NCBI RefSeq assembly: GCF_002723975.1
Contig: NZ_BEWO01000007.1
Span: forward strand, 1-64,000
Length of the DNA stretch: 64,000 nucleotides
From: Gluconobacter japonicus
GTDB lineage: Bacteria; Pseudomonadota; Alphaproteobacteria; Acetobacterales; Acetobacteraceae
Direction: 5' to 3'
A program made the position numbers and the translations under genes. Positions 8,410-15,856 of this stretch are shown here, piece after piece (positions within the stretch are counted from its first letter, which is position 1; every line of letters begins with the position of its first letter). The notes beneath the pieces were generated by a model, which saw only the letters and a program-made list of their open reading frames with translations, was not told where the DNA came from and did no database searches.

Positions 8410-10053
8410 ATGCGGCTGTCGGCTCTGGTTCTTGCCTTGTCTCTTGGTTTGGCAGGAACCGCTGTTGCCCAGGAGCGGACACCGCCAGACTGGGATGGGC
8501 AGACGCTCGGTAGCCCGCATCGGGGAGGGACGCTCCGTCTGACGGCAGATGGTCCAGGAGGAACGCTGGATCCGCAGGTCAATTACGGCACGCAGTACAT
8601 GCAGGTGTTCGTCAACATGTACGACCCTCTGCTGACGTTCCGTCAGGCGCGCGGTCCTTCCGGGCTGGATGTTGTGCCTGATCTGGCCGAAGCCATGCCG
8701 ACCATCAGTCCGGATGGTTTGACATGGACGCTGCATCTGCGATCTGGCCTGAAATTTTCGGACGGGTCGCCTGTCCGTGCTGAGGACGTCGTTGCGTCTT
8801 TCCGCCGGATCTACCGCGTTGGCAGTCCGACGGCCGCGTCGTTTTATGGTGGGATTGTCGGGGCGAAAGAGTGCCTGGATGCGCCAGATCATTGCACGTT
8901 GCCAGGCGTTGAAGGTCATCCGGATGGCACAATCGTTTTTCATCTGACGCATCAGGATGGAGAGTTTCTCTACAAGCTGGCATTTCCCCATGCTGTTATC
9001 CTGCCTGCCGGAATTTCGTCTCACGATCTTGGAAATGCGACAGCACCGGGGACGGGCCCTTACCGGATCACGCATTACGATCCCGAGCACGGATTATCTC
9101 TGGAGCGGAACGCCTACTTTCACGTCTGGAATCCGCAGGCGCAGACGGATGGGTTCGTCGATCATATCGAGTACAGTTTCGGCCTGTCAGACGAAGCGCA
9201 GATTACGGCCGTTGAGCAGGGGCAATATGACTGGATGCTGGATGCCAAGCCCTCCGACCGACTGGGAGAGCTAGGGGCGAAATATACGTCCCAAGTGCAT
9301 ATCGAGCCGCTTCTTGGCCTTTATTATCTGGCGATGAATGTTCATGAAAAACCGTTTACGGATCAGCGGGTCCGGCAAGCGGTCAGTCTGGCGGTAAACC
9401 GTCATGCCATGACGATCCTGTTTGGTGGGAGCGCCATTTCTGAACCGCTCTGCCAGATGGTGCCTCATGGTATTCCGGGTGCGGATCTTGGGTTATCCTG
9501 CCCGCAAAATCTGGAAGAGGCTCGGCGGCTGGTTCGGGAGGCTGGTGCGGAAGGACAGGCGGTTACATTGGTTGTCCCTAATCGCGCTATCGAACTGGGC
9601 ATGGGGACGTATTTGCGGAATGTGCTTCAGCAGATTGGCCTGAAAGCGCAGTTGCGACCGATTACGGCTGGTCTGGCAGACTCTTACGAGCAGAATACGG
9701 CCAACCATGTTCAAATCGCTCTGGCCTACTGGTTTGCCGATTATCCGTCTGCGTCGACGTTTCTGGATGATCTGTTTGGGTGTGATAACTACCACCCCAA
9801 TTCTACCATTTCTCCAAACTTTACCGGCTTCTGTGACCAGCATGTTCAGGGCCTGTTCGAGCAGGCCAAGGCACAGACTGACCCCGCCAAAGCCGCGCCC
9901 ATCTGGCAGGAGGCGGGGCACGAGATCATGCGCCAGATGCCGGGTGCGCCGATGATCCAGATGAAGACCATTGATTTTGTATCGAAAAGGCTGGGGAATT
10001 ATTACTCTACGCTTTTGAACCACATGCTGTTTTCGCATGTTTGGGTAAAATAA
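8410..10053 (+). CDS. Periplasmic oligopeptide-type ABC solute-binding protein
   Basis: 547 residues from ATG 8410; a GTG at 8404 immediately after the upstream stop is the alternative start. Cleavable signal peptide MRLSALVLALSLGLAGTAVA with AQ at the cut site. The body fits SBP_bac_5 (DppA/OppA family): GGTLRLTADGPGGTLDPQV, PDLAEAMPTISPDGLTWTLH, LRSGLKFSDGSPVRAEDVV and PGTGPYRI. These bind peptides, nickel chelates or opines for an ABC importer. No permease or ATPase gene is next to it, so it is an orphan component here. Probably co-expressed with the SCO-like gene. Confidence 0.88.
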   Translation: MRLSALVLALSLGLAGTAVAQERTPPDWDGQTLGSPHRGGTLRLTADGPGGTLDPQVNYGTQYMQVFVNMYDPLLTFRQARGPSGLDVVPDLAEAMPTISPDGLTWTLHLRSGLKFSDGSPVRAEDVVASFRRIYRVGSPTAASFYGGIVGAKECLDAPDHCTLPGVEGHPDGTIVFHLTHQDGEFLYKLAFPHAVILPAGISSHDLGNATAPGTGPYRITHYDPEHGLSLERNAYFHVWNPQAQTDGFVDHIEYSFGLSDEAQITAVEQGQYDWMLDAKPSDRLGELGAKYTSQVHIEPLLGLYYLAMNVHEKPFTDQRVRQAVSLAVNRHAMTILFGGSAISEPLCQMVPHGIPGADLGLSCPQNLEEARRLVREAGAEGQAVTLVVPNRAIELGMGTYLRNVLQQIGLKAQLRPITAGLADSYEQNTANHVQIALAYWFADYPSASTFLDDLFGCDNYHPNSTISPNFTGFCDQHVQGLFEQAKAQTDPAKAAPIWQEAGHEIMRQMPGAPMIQMKTIDFVSKRLGNYYSTLLNHMLFSHVWVK

Positions 10054-10133
10054 CGCCCGAACGAGAATAATATTGTGTAAATAGTCTTTGCTGATGCCTC
10101 CCCTGTATTGCGTGGCCTGCAAGGAGACGATTC

Positions 10134-11150
10134 ATGAGAGTTTTGTTCGTTAGACTCATGGGCGTGTGTCTTGTTGTTTTGAGTATCGGGAAAGCGAGCA
10201 CGCAGGAAACACAGAAATCATCTGATGACTGCATCAAAGCTGCGGTTGTTCTTCCTTTGCTGGGTGGCCCGGGGGACGCGCCGATTATTCCGGTCAAGGT
10301 CAACGGCGTGGATGCGGCCATGTATGTCAGCCCAATGTTCGGGCGCGTTATGGTTCACGATGCCGGAAAGCTGTGGTTCCCGCGTGGAGCGGAGATGCCC
10401 TTGAAAGCCCAGAATGGCGCGGTGACGTTAACCTCCCGAACACTTCTTGATGATGTGCAGATCGGACCAATGGATCTGGGAGAAATGGCTGCCAATCTTC
10501 TGGACGGTCAGGCTGAGCACCGTGTCGATGGCCGGCCCCTCATTGGAATGCTGGGGCTGGGGAGCGACGTATTCTCCGGGACCGATGTTCTCTTCGACAT
10601 TCCCAACGGAAAGCTGGCGTTTCTGAAGTTTCGAACAGACAAGGCCTGCAAGGATGCGGCGCATCGTCTCATGGGGGCTCAGGCACATGTTGTGGAACTG
10701 CGGCGTGGAGCACTGATTGCTGTTCGCGCCAATTCAACATCTCAGGATATGGTTCTTGACCCGGATTTATCAGAAACGGTTTTACCGACATCCTGGGCAG
10801 ACGCCCTGAGCCTGACGTCGGATGACATCCGGCATGAACAGATCGTGACGACCCGGTATGTCGGGATATCGGTCGGGCACCAGTCTGTTCTTAATGGACT
10901 GGATATTGGTGGGTATACTCCCGGTTCCCTGAATGTGCTGTTCCAGTCTGATATTTCGACTGCAGCCCTTGGGGGAGATGTCTTCAGGAAGGCGGCTGTT
11001 TTGCTAAACAGGCATGCTGGTCAGGCGTTTTTCCTTCCTGAACCAGACAATACGTCTCGCCCGACGCTGCATTTCCATTTTGATGAAAATCACGCTGGAC
11101 GTACAGCCGTCACACAGAGAACCGGACAGATTGAGGCGGGTGTGAAGTGA
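10134..11150 (+). CDS. Secreted retropepsin-fold-like protein lacking catalytic motifs
   Basis: 338 residues with an N-terminal signal peptide (about 1-23). The layout looks like a duplicated aspartic-protease (retropepsin/pepsin-like) fold: a first lobe IPVKVNGVDAAMYV, a flap-like central region and GMLGLGSDVFSGTDVLFD, IPNGKLAFL, then a second lobe around ALIAVRANSTSQDMVLD. In active family members the strand after VNG ends in D-T/S-G. Here it reads VSPMFG, and the second copy reads LDPDLS, so both catalytic triads are absent. It is probably a non-enzymatic periplasmic relative. The fold call is inference from spacing and flanking motifs. The start ATG has AAGGAGA upstream. Confidence 0.55.
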   Translation: MRVLFVRLMGVCLVVLSIGKASTQETQKSSDDCIKAAVVLPLLGGPGDAPIIPVKVNGVDAAMYVSPMFGRVMVHDAGKLWFPRGAEMPLKAQNGAVTLTSRTLLDDVQIGPMDLGEMAANLLDGQAEHRVDGRPLIGMLGLGSDVFSGTDVLFDIPNGKLAFLKFRTDKACKDAAHRLMGAQAHVVELRRGALIAVRANSTSQDMVLDPDLSETVLPTSWADALSLTSDDIRHEQIVTTRYVGISVGHQSVLNGLDIGGYTPGSLNVLFQSDISTAALGGDVFRKAAVLLNRHAGQAFFLPEPDNTSRPTLHFHFDENHAGRTAVTQRTGQIEAGVK

Positions 11151-11187
11151 AGCTTTATGCAGGGATCACTTCACACCCATTGGGTAT
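11138..11187. terminator. 13-bp stem-loop between convergent genes
   Basis: GGGTGTGAAGTGA (11138-11150, containing the stop codon of the upstream gene) pairs perfectly with TCACTTCACACCC (11166-11178). ATTGGGTATTTTT follows. It lies between the convergent retropepsin-like gene and purD and could stop transcription from either side. The loop (15 bases) is long for a classical terminator. Confidence 0.5.
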
Positions 11188-11189
11188 TT

Positions 11190-12419
11190 TTACAGGCCGA
11201 TATCGGTGCGGAAAATCTTGTCGTCCCACTGGATGGCTGATGCGCCTTCATAAGCAAGACGACGTGCGTCTTCTGGCGTAGCGGCCTTGGCGCAGACTGT
11301 CAGAACACGTCCACCGTCTGCGACAAGAAAGCCGTCGACCAGCTTTGTTCCGGCATGGAAAACCGAGACGCCTGGGACGGCTTCGGCGCGTTCGATGCCT
11401 GAAATGCGTCCACCCTTTTTCGGAGCATCCGGGTAGCCGCTGGCGGCCAGAACCAGTGAGATGGAGGCTTCGTCGGAGAACTCGGCAGCGGCATGATCGA
11501 GATTGCCGTCTGCGAGAGCCGCAAGGATCGGGAGCAGGTCTGACTTGAGGCGGATGAGCAGAGCCTGCGCTTCCGGGTCACCGAAGCGGACATTGTACTC
11601 GATCAGCTTGGGACCTTCATTCGTCAGCATCAGGCCAGCAAAAATCACGCCACGGAAAGGTGTTCCGCGACGCACCATTTCTGCCAGCATCGGACGAACG
11701 CTGAGGTCCAGCGCCTTTTCCTGAGCCGCGCGATCAAAGCCGGATGGAGGGGAGATAGCGCCCATTCCCCCTGTGTTCGGCCCTGTATCGCCATCGCCAA
11801 GACGTTTGTGGTCGCGGGCTGCGCCGATCAGAACAGCCTTGTCGTCCGAGCAGAAGGCGAACAGCGAGACTTCTTCGCCCACCAGACATTCTTCAATAAC
11901 GAGCGGCATACCGAGCTTGCGAATGGCGTCTTCCGCTTCTTCGACGCTCAAGGCCACGACCACGCCCTTACCGGCCGCCAGGCCATCGGCCTTCACAACG
12001 ATTGGCGCACCGCGACGGCGAACGAATTCAAGGGCTGGTGCCTCATCTTCGAAGCGTTCCCACTTTGCCGTTGGAATGGCAGCGGCGTCTGCGACTTCTT
12101 TGGTGAACGCCTTGCTGCCTTCCAGAAGGGCCGCAGCCTTGGTGGGGCCAGCGCAGGGAATGCCAGCTTCGGCGCAGGCATCTGCCAGACCGACGACCAG
12201 AGGCGCTTCAGGGCCGGGAACGATCAGGTCGATGTTTTGCTCTTTTGCAAAAGCAACAAGCCCTGCAACGTCATCGGCTTTCAGCGGAACAAGCGTTGCC
12301 AGAGAGGCCATGCCCGGGTTGCCGGGAGCGGCATAAAGCGCCGAAAGACTGGGCGAGCGCGCCAGACATGTTGCCAGGGCGTGTTCGCGCCCTCCGGAAC
12401 CGACCAGCAAAACGCGCAT
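11190..12419 (-). CDS. purD: Phosphoribosylamine-glycine ligase
   Basis: 409 residues from ATG 12419, chosen because the protein then starts MRVLLVGSGGREHALATCL, the family N-terminus, and GGGAGAG lies just upstream. The open frame continues further 5' but without family similarity. It catalyses the ATP-dependent second step of purine synthesis, joining glycine to phosphoribosylamine. Visible ATP-grasp features are VPGPEAPLVVGLADACAEAG, APIVVKADGLAAGKGVVVA, NTGGMGAISPP and IEYNVRFGDPEAQ. It is divergent from xseA with 76 bases between starts and converges on the retropepsin-like gene. Confidence 0.97.
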   Translation of the reverse strand: MRVLLVGSGGREHALATCLARSPSLSALYAAPGNPGMASLATLVPLKADDVAGLVAFAKEQNIDLIVPGPEAPLVVGLADACAEAGIPCAGPTKAAALLEGSKAFTKEVADAAAIPTAKWERFEDEAPALEFVRRRGAPIVVKADGLAAGKGVVVALSVEEAEDAIRKLGMPLVIEECLVGEEVSLFAFCSDDKAVLIGAARDHKRLGDGDTGPNTGGMGAISPPSGFDRAAQEKALDLSVRPMLAEMVRRGTPFRGVIFAGLMLTNEGPKLIEYNVRFGDPEAQALLIRLKSDLLPILAALADGNLDHAAAEFSDEASISLVLAASGYPDAPKKGGRISGIERAEAVPGVSVFHAGTKLVDGFLVADGGRVLTVCAKAATPEDARRLAYEGASAIQWDDKIFRTDIGL

Positions 12420-12495
12420 TCCGCTCTCCCTTTTCATATGCGGGTCCCTGAGATCAGGGCTTCGTCTGAGGGCGTGCGTAGCATAGACTGTCGCC

Positions 12496-13989
12496 ATGAT
12501 GGAGAGTGATGCCGCGTCCATGCGCGGGAATGTGCCGCAATATTCAGTTTCCGAGATTTCCGGAGCCATCAAGCGCACGCTTGAGACCGGATTCGGTCGC
12601 GTTCGGGTGCGTGGAGAAGTCACGGAGCTCAAGCGCTACCCGTCCGGGCATGTCTATCTGTCCCTGAAAGACGAGGGCGGAAAGATTTCCGGCGTGATCT
12701 GGCGCGGAACCGTGTCCCGTCTGGGGATGGCACCTGAGAACGGCAATGAAGTCATCGCGACGGGGAAGGTCTCGTCTTACGGAGAGCGGTCCAGCTATCA
12801 GCTCATCATTGACCGCATGGAGTTTGCGGGCGAGGGCGCGCTTCTGGCGAACATTGAACGCCTGCGCCGCAAACTGCTGGAAGAGGGCCTGTTCGAGGCT
12901 GACCGCAAAAAGCCGATCCCGTTCCTGCCGACGCTCGTTGGTGTTGTCACGTCACGCGCGGGTGCGGTCCTGCACGATATTAAGACGACGATTGAGCGTC
13001 GTTTTCCGCGTGATGTCCTGCTGTGGCCTGTGGCTGTGCAGGGGGAAGGGGCGGCGGCCCAGATTGCAGCAGCGATTGAAGGGATGGCGCAAAGACCGCG
13101 CCGACCAGATGTTCTGATTGTTGCGCGTGGCGGCGGGTCGCTGGAAGACCTCATGGCGTTCAATGACGAGCGCGTTTTGCGTGCCGTTGCGGCGTGTCCC
13201 ATCCCGGTGATTTCTGCGGTCGGGCATGAAACGGATACCACGCTGATTGATCTGGTGTCTGATCGACGTGCGCCAACGCCCACAGCTGCTGCGGAAATGG
13301 CCGTTCCGCTACGCTCCGAACTGGTGGCCGATCTGGCGCATCGTACGGCTCGTCTGGCGGGTGGGTTGAGCCGGATTATGCAGTTGTCTCGCGGGCGGCT
13401 TGAACAGGCTACGGCTGGGTTGCCGGATCTGCCGTCTCTTCTGGCGACCGCACGCATGAGACTGGACGATCGCAGCCAGCGCCTTGAACTGGCACTTCCG
13501 GCCTATGTGATGCGGATCAGAAGCCGGCTGGATGCGCCTTTGCATCAGTTGCCCTCGCCGGAACTGATCGTCAGTCGTGCCCGGGCGGCGTTGACTGCAC
13601 CCTCCCGTCAGCTTCCGTCACCTGTGCTGATGATTGAACGCCGGGGAAGTGCGCTTCAGAAGGCAGAAACAGCTTTGATGACGGCATGGCAGAACGCGGC
13701 ACAGCGTTTCCATCTTCGTGTGGAACGGCAGCGGTTGTCTCCCGAGACGCTTAACGGGGCCATTCGTCTTCAAAAAGCACGTCTGGAAGGGTTGGGAAGC
13801 CATCTGGAAGCCGTGTCCCCCAAAGCCATTCTGAGCCGTGGCTATGTGCTGGTTCAGGATAGCAAAGGGCGCCCGGTTACCAGTTCGAAGGCTACTCCTG
13901 TGAATGACCGTGTTGTTCTCTCTTTCGCTGATGGCGAACGTGGGGCAAAACTGGATGCTCTGACGTCTCAGGGCGATCTCGGGCTTTAA
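12496..13989 (+). CDS. xseA: Exodeoxyribonuclease VII large subunit
   Basis: 497 residues. An N-terminal OB-fold (about 15-110, YSVSEISGAIKRTLE and VRVRGEVTELKRYPSGHVYL) is followed by the catalytic core with SRAGAVLHDIKTTIERRFP, IVARGGGSLEDLMAFNDE and VGHETDTTLIDLVSD, then a long helical region and the C-terminal ILSRGYVLV segment. With XseB it forms the ExoVII complex that degrades single-stranded DNA. xseB is not in this window. The ATG at 12496 starts MMESDAA; the second ATG at 12499 is also possible. A small lipoprotein gene follows 45 bases downstream. Confidence 0.96.
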   Translation: MMESDAASMRGNVPQYSVSEISGAIKRTLETGFGRVRVRGEVTELKRYPSGHVYLSLKDEGGKISGVIWRGTVSRLGMAPENGNEVIATGKVSSYGERSSYQLIIDRMEFAGEGALLANIERLRRKLLEEGLFEADRKKPIPFLPTLVGVVTSRAGAVLHDIKTTIERRFPRDVLLWPVAVQGEGAAAQIAAAIEGMAQRPRRPDVLIVARGGGSLEDLMAFNDERVLRAVAACPIPVISAVGHETDTTLIDLVSDRRAPTPTAAAEMAVPLRSELVADLAHRTARLAGGLSRIMQLSRGRLEQATAGLPDLPSLLATARMRLDDRSQRLELALPAYVMRIRSRLDAPLHQLPSPELIVSRARAALTAPSRQLPSPVLMIERRGSALQKAETALMTAWQNAAQRFHLRVERQRLSPETLNGAIRLQKARLEGLGSHLEAVSPKAILSRGYVLVQDSKGRPVTSSKATPVNDRVVLSFADGERGAKLDALTSQGDLGL

Positions 13990-14034
13990 TCGTGAAGTGC
14001 CGGGCTGTTGCCCGGCTTGTAATCCGGAGTTCAC

Positions 14035-14397
14035 ATGCGTCCGTTCTGGTTGAGCCTTGTTGTCCTGCCTCTTCTGGCGGCTTGTGCCGAACAGTCTGCT
14101 GCTCCAGCCCAGACGGCTGTGCAGGCTCCGGCACAGAAGATCCCTCCGCAGGATTTTGCACCTGGGCTGGCTGAAGAAGCGCCACATACAGGGCAGAAAG
14201 TGCTGCTCAATGATCCTTCTGCACCAATAAATACGCCTTTGTGCGGCACGGCGCTGCATGAAGCCAATCAGGCTGGTGCGGCAGTCTATGCTCAGGGGCT
14301 GGCAAGCACTGCGTCCTCCTGTCCGCAAAATGCCTGTTTCGAGCCTTTGACAGGCACGTTTATTGCTGCGGATGGCAACAAGAGCGTGTGCCGGTAA
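14035..14397 (+). CDS. Small putative lipoprotein of unknown function
   Basis: 120 residues. Hydrophobic N-terminus and lipobox LLAAC place the acylated Cys at 17. An Ala/Pro/Gln-rich linker follows (about 20-55). The C-terminal half has four cysteines (PLCGT, SSCPQNAC and the terminal VCR), which suggests periplasmic disulfides. I recognise no family. It lies 45 bases after xseA and may be co-transcribed with it. Confidence 0.7.
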   Translation: MRPFWLSLVVLPLLAACAEQSAAPAQTAVQAPAQKIPPQDFAPGLAEEAPHTGQKVLLNDPSAPINTPLCGTALHEANQAGAAVYAQGLASTASSCPQNACFEPLTGTFIAADGNKSVCR

Positions 14398-14457
14398 AAG
14401 TTTTCAGCTCAGATTGAGCTGTCGCATTTCCCTATCATTCACCGTGCTTTAAGATGC

Positions 14458-14477
14458 GCCTCACAAAAGAGTGAGGC
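14458..14477 (+). promoter_or_regulatory. Hairpin sequestering the yjdM ribosome binding site
   Basis: GCCTCAC (14458-14464) pairs perfectly with GTGAGGC (14471-14477) around AAAAGA. The right arm contains GTGAGG, the only Shine-Dalgarno-like element, located six bases before the yjdM ATG. In the folded mRNA the site would be buried, so translation could be temperature- or factor-controlled. Alternatively it is a leftover terminator stem. Confidence 0.45.
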
Positions 14478-14482
14478 TTGCG

Positions 14483-14836
14483 ATGACTGATAATCTGAAG
14501 TGCCCCAAATGTGGGTCCGAACATGTCTATCCGGATGGTACCCTCTGGGTCTGTCCGGATTGTGCAAATGAATGGAATCCTGAAGCCGAAGGCCAGGGGG
14601 ATGCGGGGGAAGGAAGCTCCGTTATCAAGGATGCGAACGGAAATGTTCTCGTCGATGGGGATAGTGTGACCGTTGTGAAGGACCTTAAAGTCAAAGGCTC
14701 TTCGCTCGTCGTGAAAAGCGGCACCAAGGTGAAGAACATCCGTCTGGTTGATGCGACGGACGGGCACAACATTGCCTGCAAGATCACCGGGATTGGCGCC
14801 ATGAATCTCAAGTCGGAATTCGTCAAAAAATCCTGA
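14483..14836 (+). CDS. yjdM: YjdM (PhnA-like) zinc-ribbon protein
   Basis: 117 residues. The N-terminal zinc ribbon has Cys7/Cys10 ([10 protein letters not shown]) and Cys24/Cys27 (CPDCANEW). The C-terminal PhnA domain shows [47 protein letters not shown] and ends KSEFVKKS. This is the family once linked to phosphonate use (PhnA/YjdM); its molecular role is uncertain and no phosphonate genes are nearby. ATG 14483 is chosen because the protein then starts [11 protein letters not shown] as in homologues; an upstream GTG at 14471 lies inside the hairpin. Confidence 0.9.
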   Translation: MTDNLKCPKCGSEHVYPDGTLWVCPDCANEWNPEAEGQGDAGEGSSVIKDANGNVLVDGDSVTVVKDLKVKGSSLVVKSGTKVKNIRLVDATDGHNIACKITGIGAMNLKSEFVKKS

Positions 14837-14863
14837 TTGCCCTTCTGATCAGAGTGATTTTCC

Positions 14864-14907
14864 CATTCGGCCCTTGCGGATCTTCCGTGAGGGCCGAATG
14901 CGTTTTG
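14864..14907 (+). terminator. Terminator after yjdM
   Basis: CATTCGGCCCT (14864-14874) pairs with AGGGCCGAATG (14890-14900), with an inner CGGA/TCCG stem, followed by CGTTTT. A long two-part hairpin 28 bases after the stop. Confidence 0.65.
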
Positions 14908-14936
14908 GCAATTTTCAGGAAAGGGGATGTGCAGGC

Positions 14937-15779
14937 ATGGATGTTATTCTGGGTGGAACAGGTCATGTGGGACGGGCTGTCGCAGAGACTGTTCGGGCTG
15001 CAGGTCACGATGTGACGATTGTTGGTCGTCATGTTCATGCGGAAGCGGGCGAGGGGTTTAAGGCTGTCTCGTTGGACGTACTGGATACAATGGCTTTACG
15101 AGCCTTGTTTCAGACAGCGCGCAGGGTATTTGTTCTGAACCCACCTGCTGCCGTTTCAGGTGATACGGATGTTGAGGAGCGCAGAACAGTTCGTTCTTTC
15201 CTCACAGCGCTTCAGGGCGTTCGTTTGGAAAAGCTGGTGGTACTCTCAACTTATGGTGCCCAGCCTGGCGCGCACTGCGGAGATCTGGGCGTACTTTACG
15301 AACTGGAACAAGGTGTTGCTAACCTGAATATGCCGGTTTGTATTGTGCGGGCTGCCTATTACATGACGAACTGGATTGGGCTTCTGGAGAGTGTCAGAGC
15401 CACAGGGGTGATGAAGACGCTGCTGCCGTCTGCTCAGGCCTTCCCGATGGTGGCGCCAGAAGATGTTGGGCATTTCGCAGGGCAAATTCTGCTTTCCGAA
15501 GAAGGTCAGGGCGAGATCTACCATATCGAAGGTCCAAAAACTTACACGCCAGACGAGGTCGCGGAAGTGCTTTGTGATCTTCTGGGACGACCTGTTCGGG
15601 CTGAGGCTGTTCCTCAGGATCAGTGGTACGCGACTTACCTTGCCAATGGCTTTTCTACTGAAGCGGCTCGATCTTATGCCACGATGACAGGAATTTTTGT
15701 TCATCACTGTTATGAAGCGCCAACAGGTCCGTGGCGCGGTTCAACAGATCTTGCCACCTGTCTGAAACGCTGCTTTTAG
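14937..15779 (+). CDS. NmrA/SDR-like NAD(P)-binding oxidoreductase
   Basis: 280 residues from ATG 14937. The Rossmann motif GGTGHVGRAV is at residues 6-15, then HDVTIVGRHV, ARRVFVLNPPA and VVLSTYGAQ, with a C-terminal AYYMTNW and VAPEDVGHFAGQILL. It matches atypical short-chain dehydrogenases of the NmrA type, which act as NAD(P)-dependent reductases or redox-sensing regulators. The substrate is not inferable. The start was chosen because the nucleotide-binding strand begins directly after it; the frame remains open upstream through the yjdM terminator. A bidirectional terminator separates it from convergent rne. Confidence 0.78.
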   Translation: MDVILGGTGHVGRAVAETVRAAGHDVTIVGRHVHAEAGEGFKAVSLDVLDTMALRALFQTARRVFVLNPPAAVSGDTDVEERRTVRSFLTALQGVRLEKLVVLSTYGAQPGAHCGDLGVLYELEQGVANLNMPVCIVRAAYYMTNWIGLLESVRATGVMKTLLPSAQAFPMVAPEDVGHFAGQILLSEEGQGEIYHIEGPKTYTPDEVAEVLCDLLGRPVRAEAVPQDQWYATYLANGFSTEAARSYATMTGIFVHHCYEAPTGPWRGSTDLATCLKRCF

Positions 15780-15796
15780 GATTCGGAGACAAGCAA

Positions 15797-15837
15797 CAAA
15801 AAAGCCGACCGGAGGGGTATCCGGTCGGCTTTTTTTA
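15797..15837. terminator. Bidirectional terminator between NmrA-like gene and rne
   Basis: AGCCGACCGGA (15803-15813) pairs with TCCGGTCGGCT (15820-15830). It is flanked by AAAAAA on the left and TTTTTTT on the right, so it has a U-tract in both directions. Confidence 0.9.
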
Positions 15838-15856
15838 GACGTTATGGAAACGCTTC

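Noticed and set aside
7696-9090. 464-codon minus-strand frame across polA, SCO-like and binding-protein genes
   Set aside because: Antisense shadow spanning three convincing genes; Arg/His-rich translation with no family motif.
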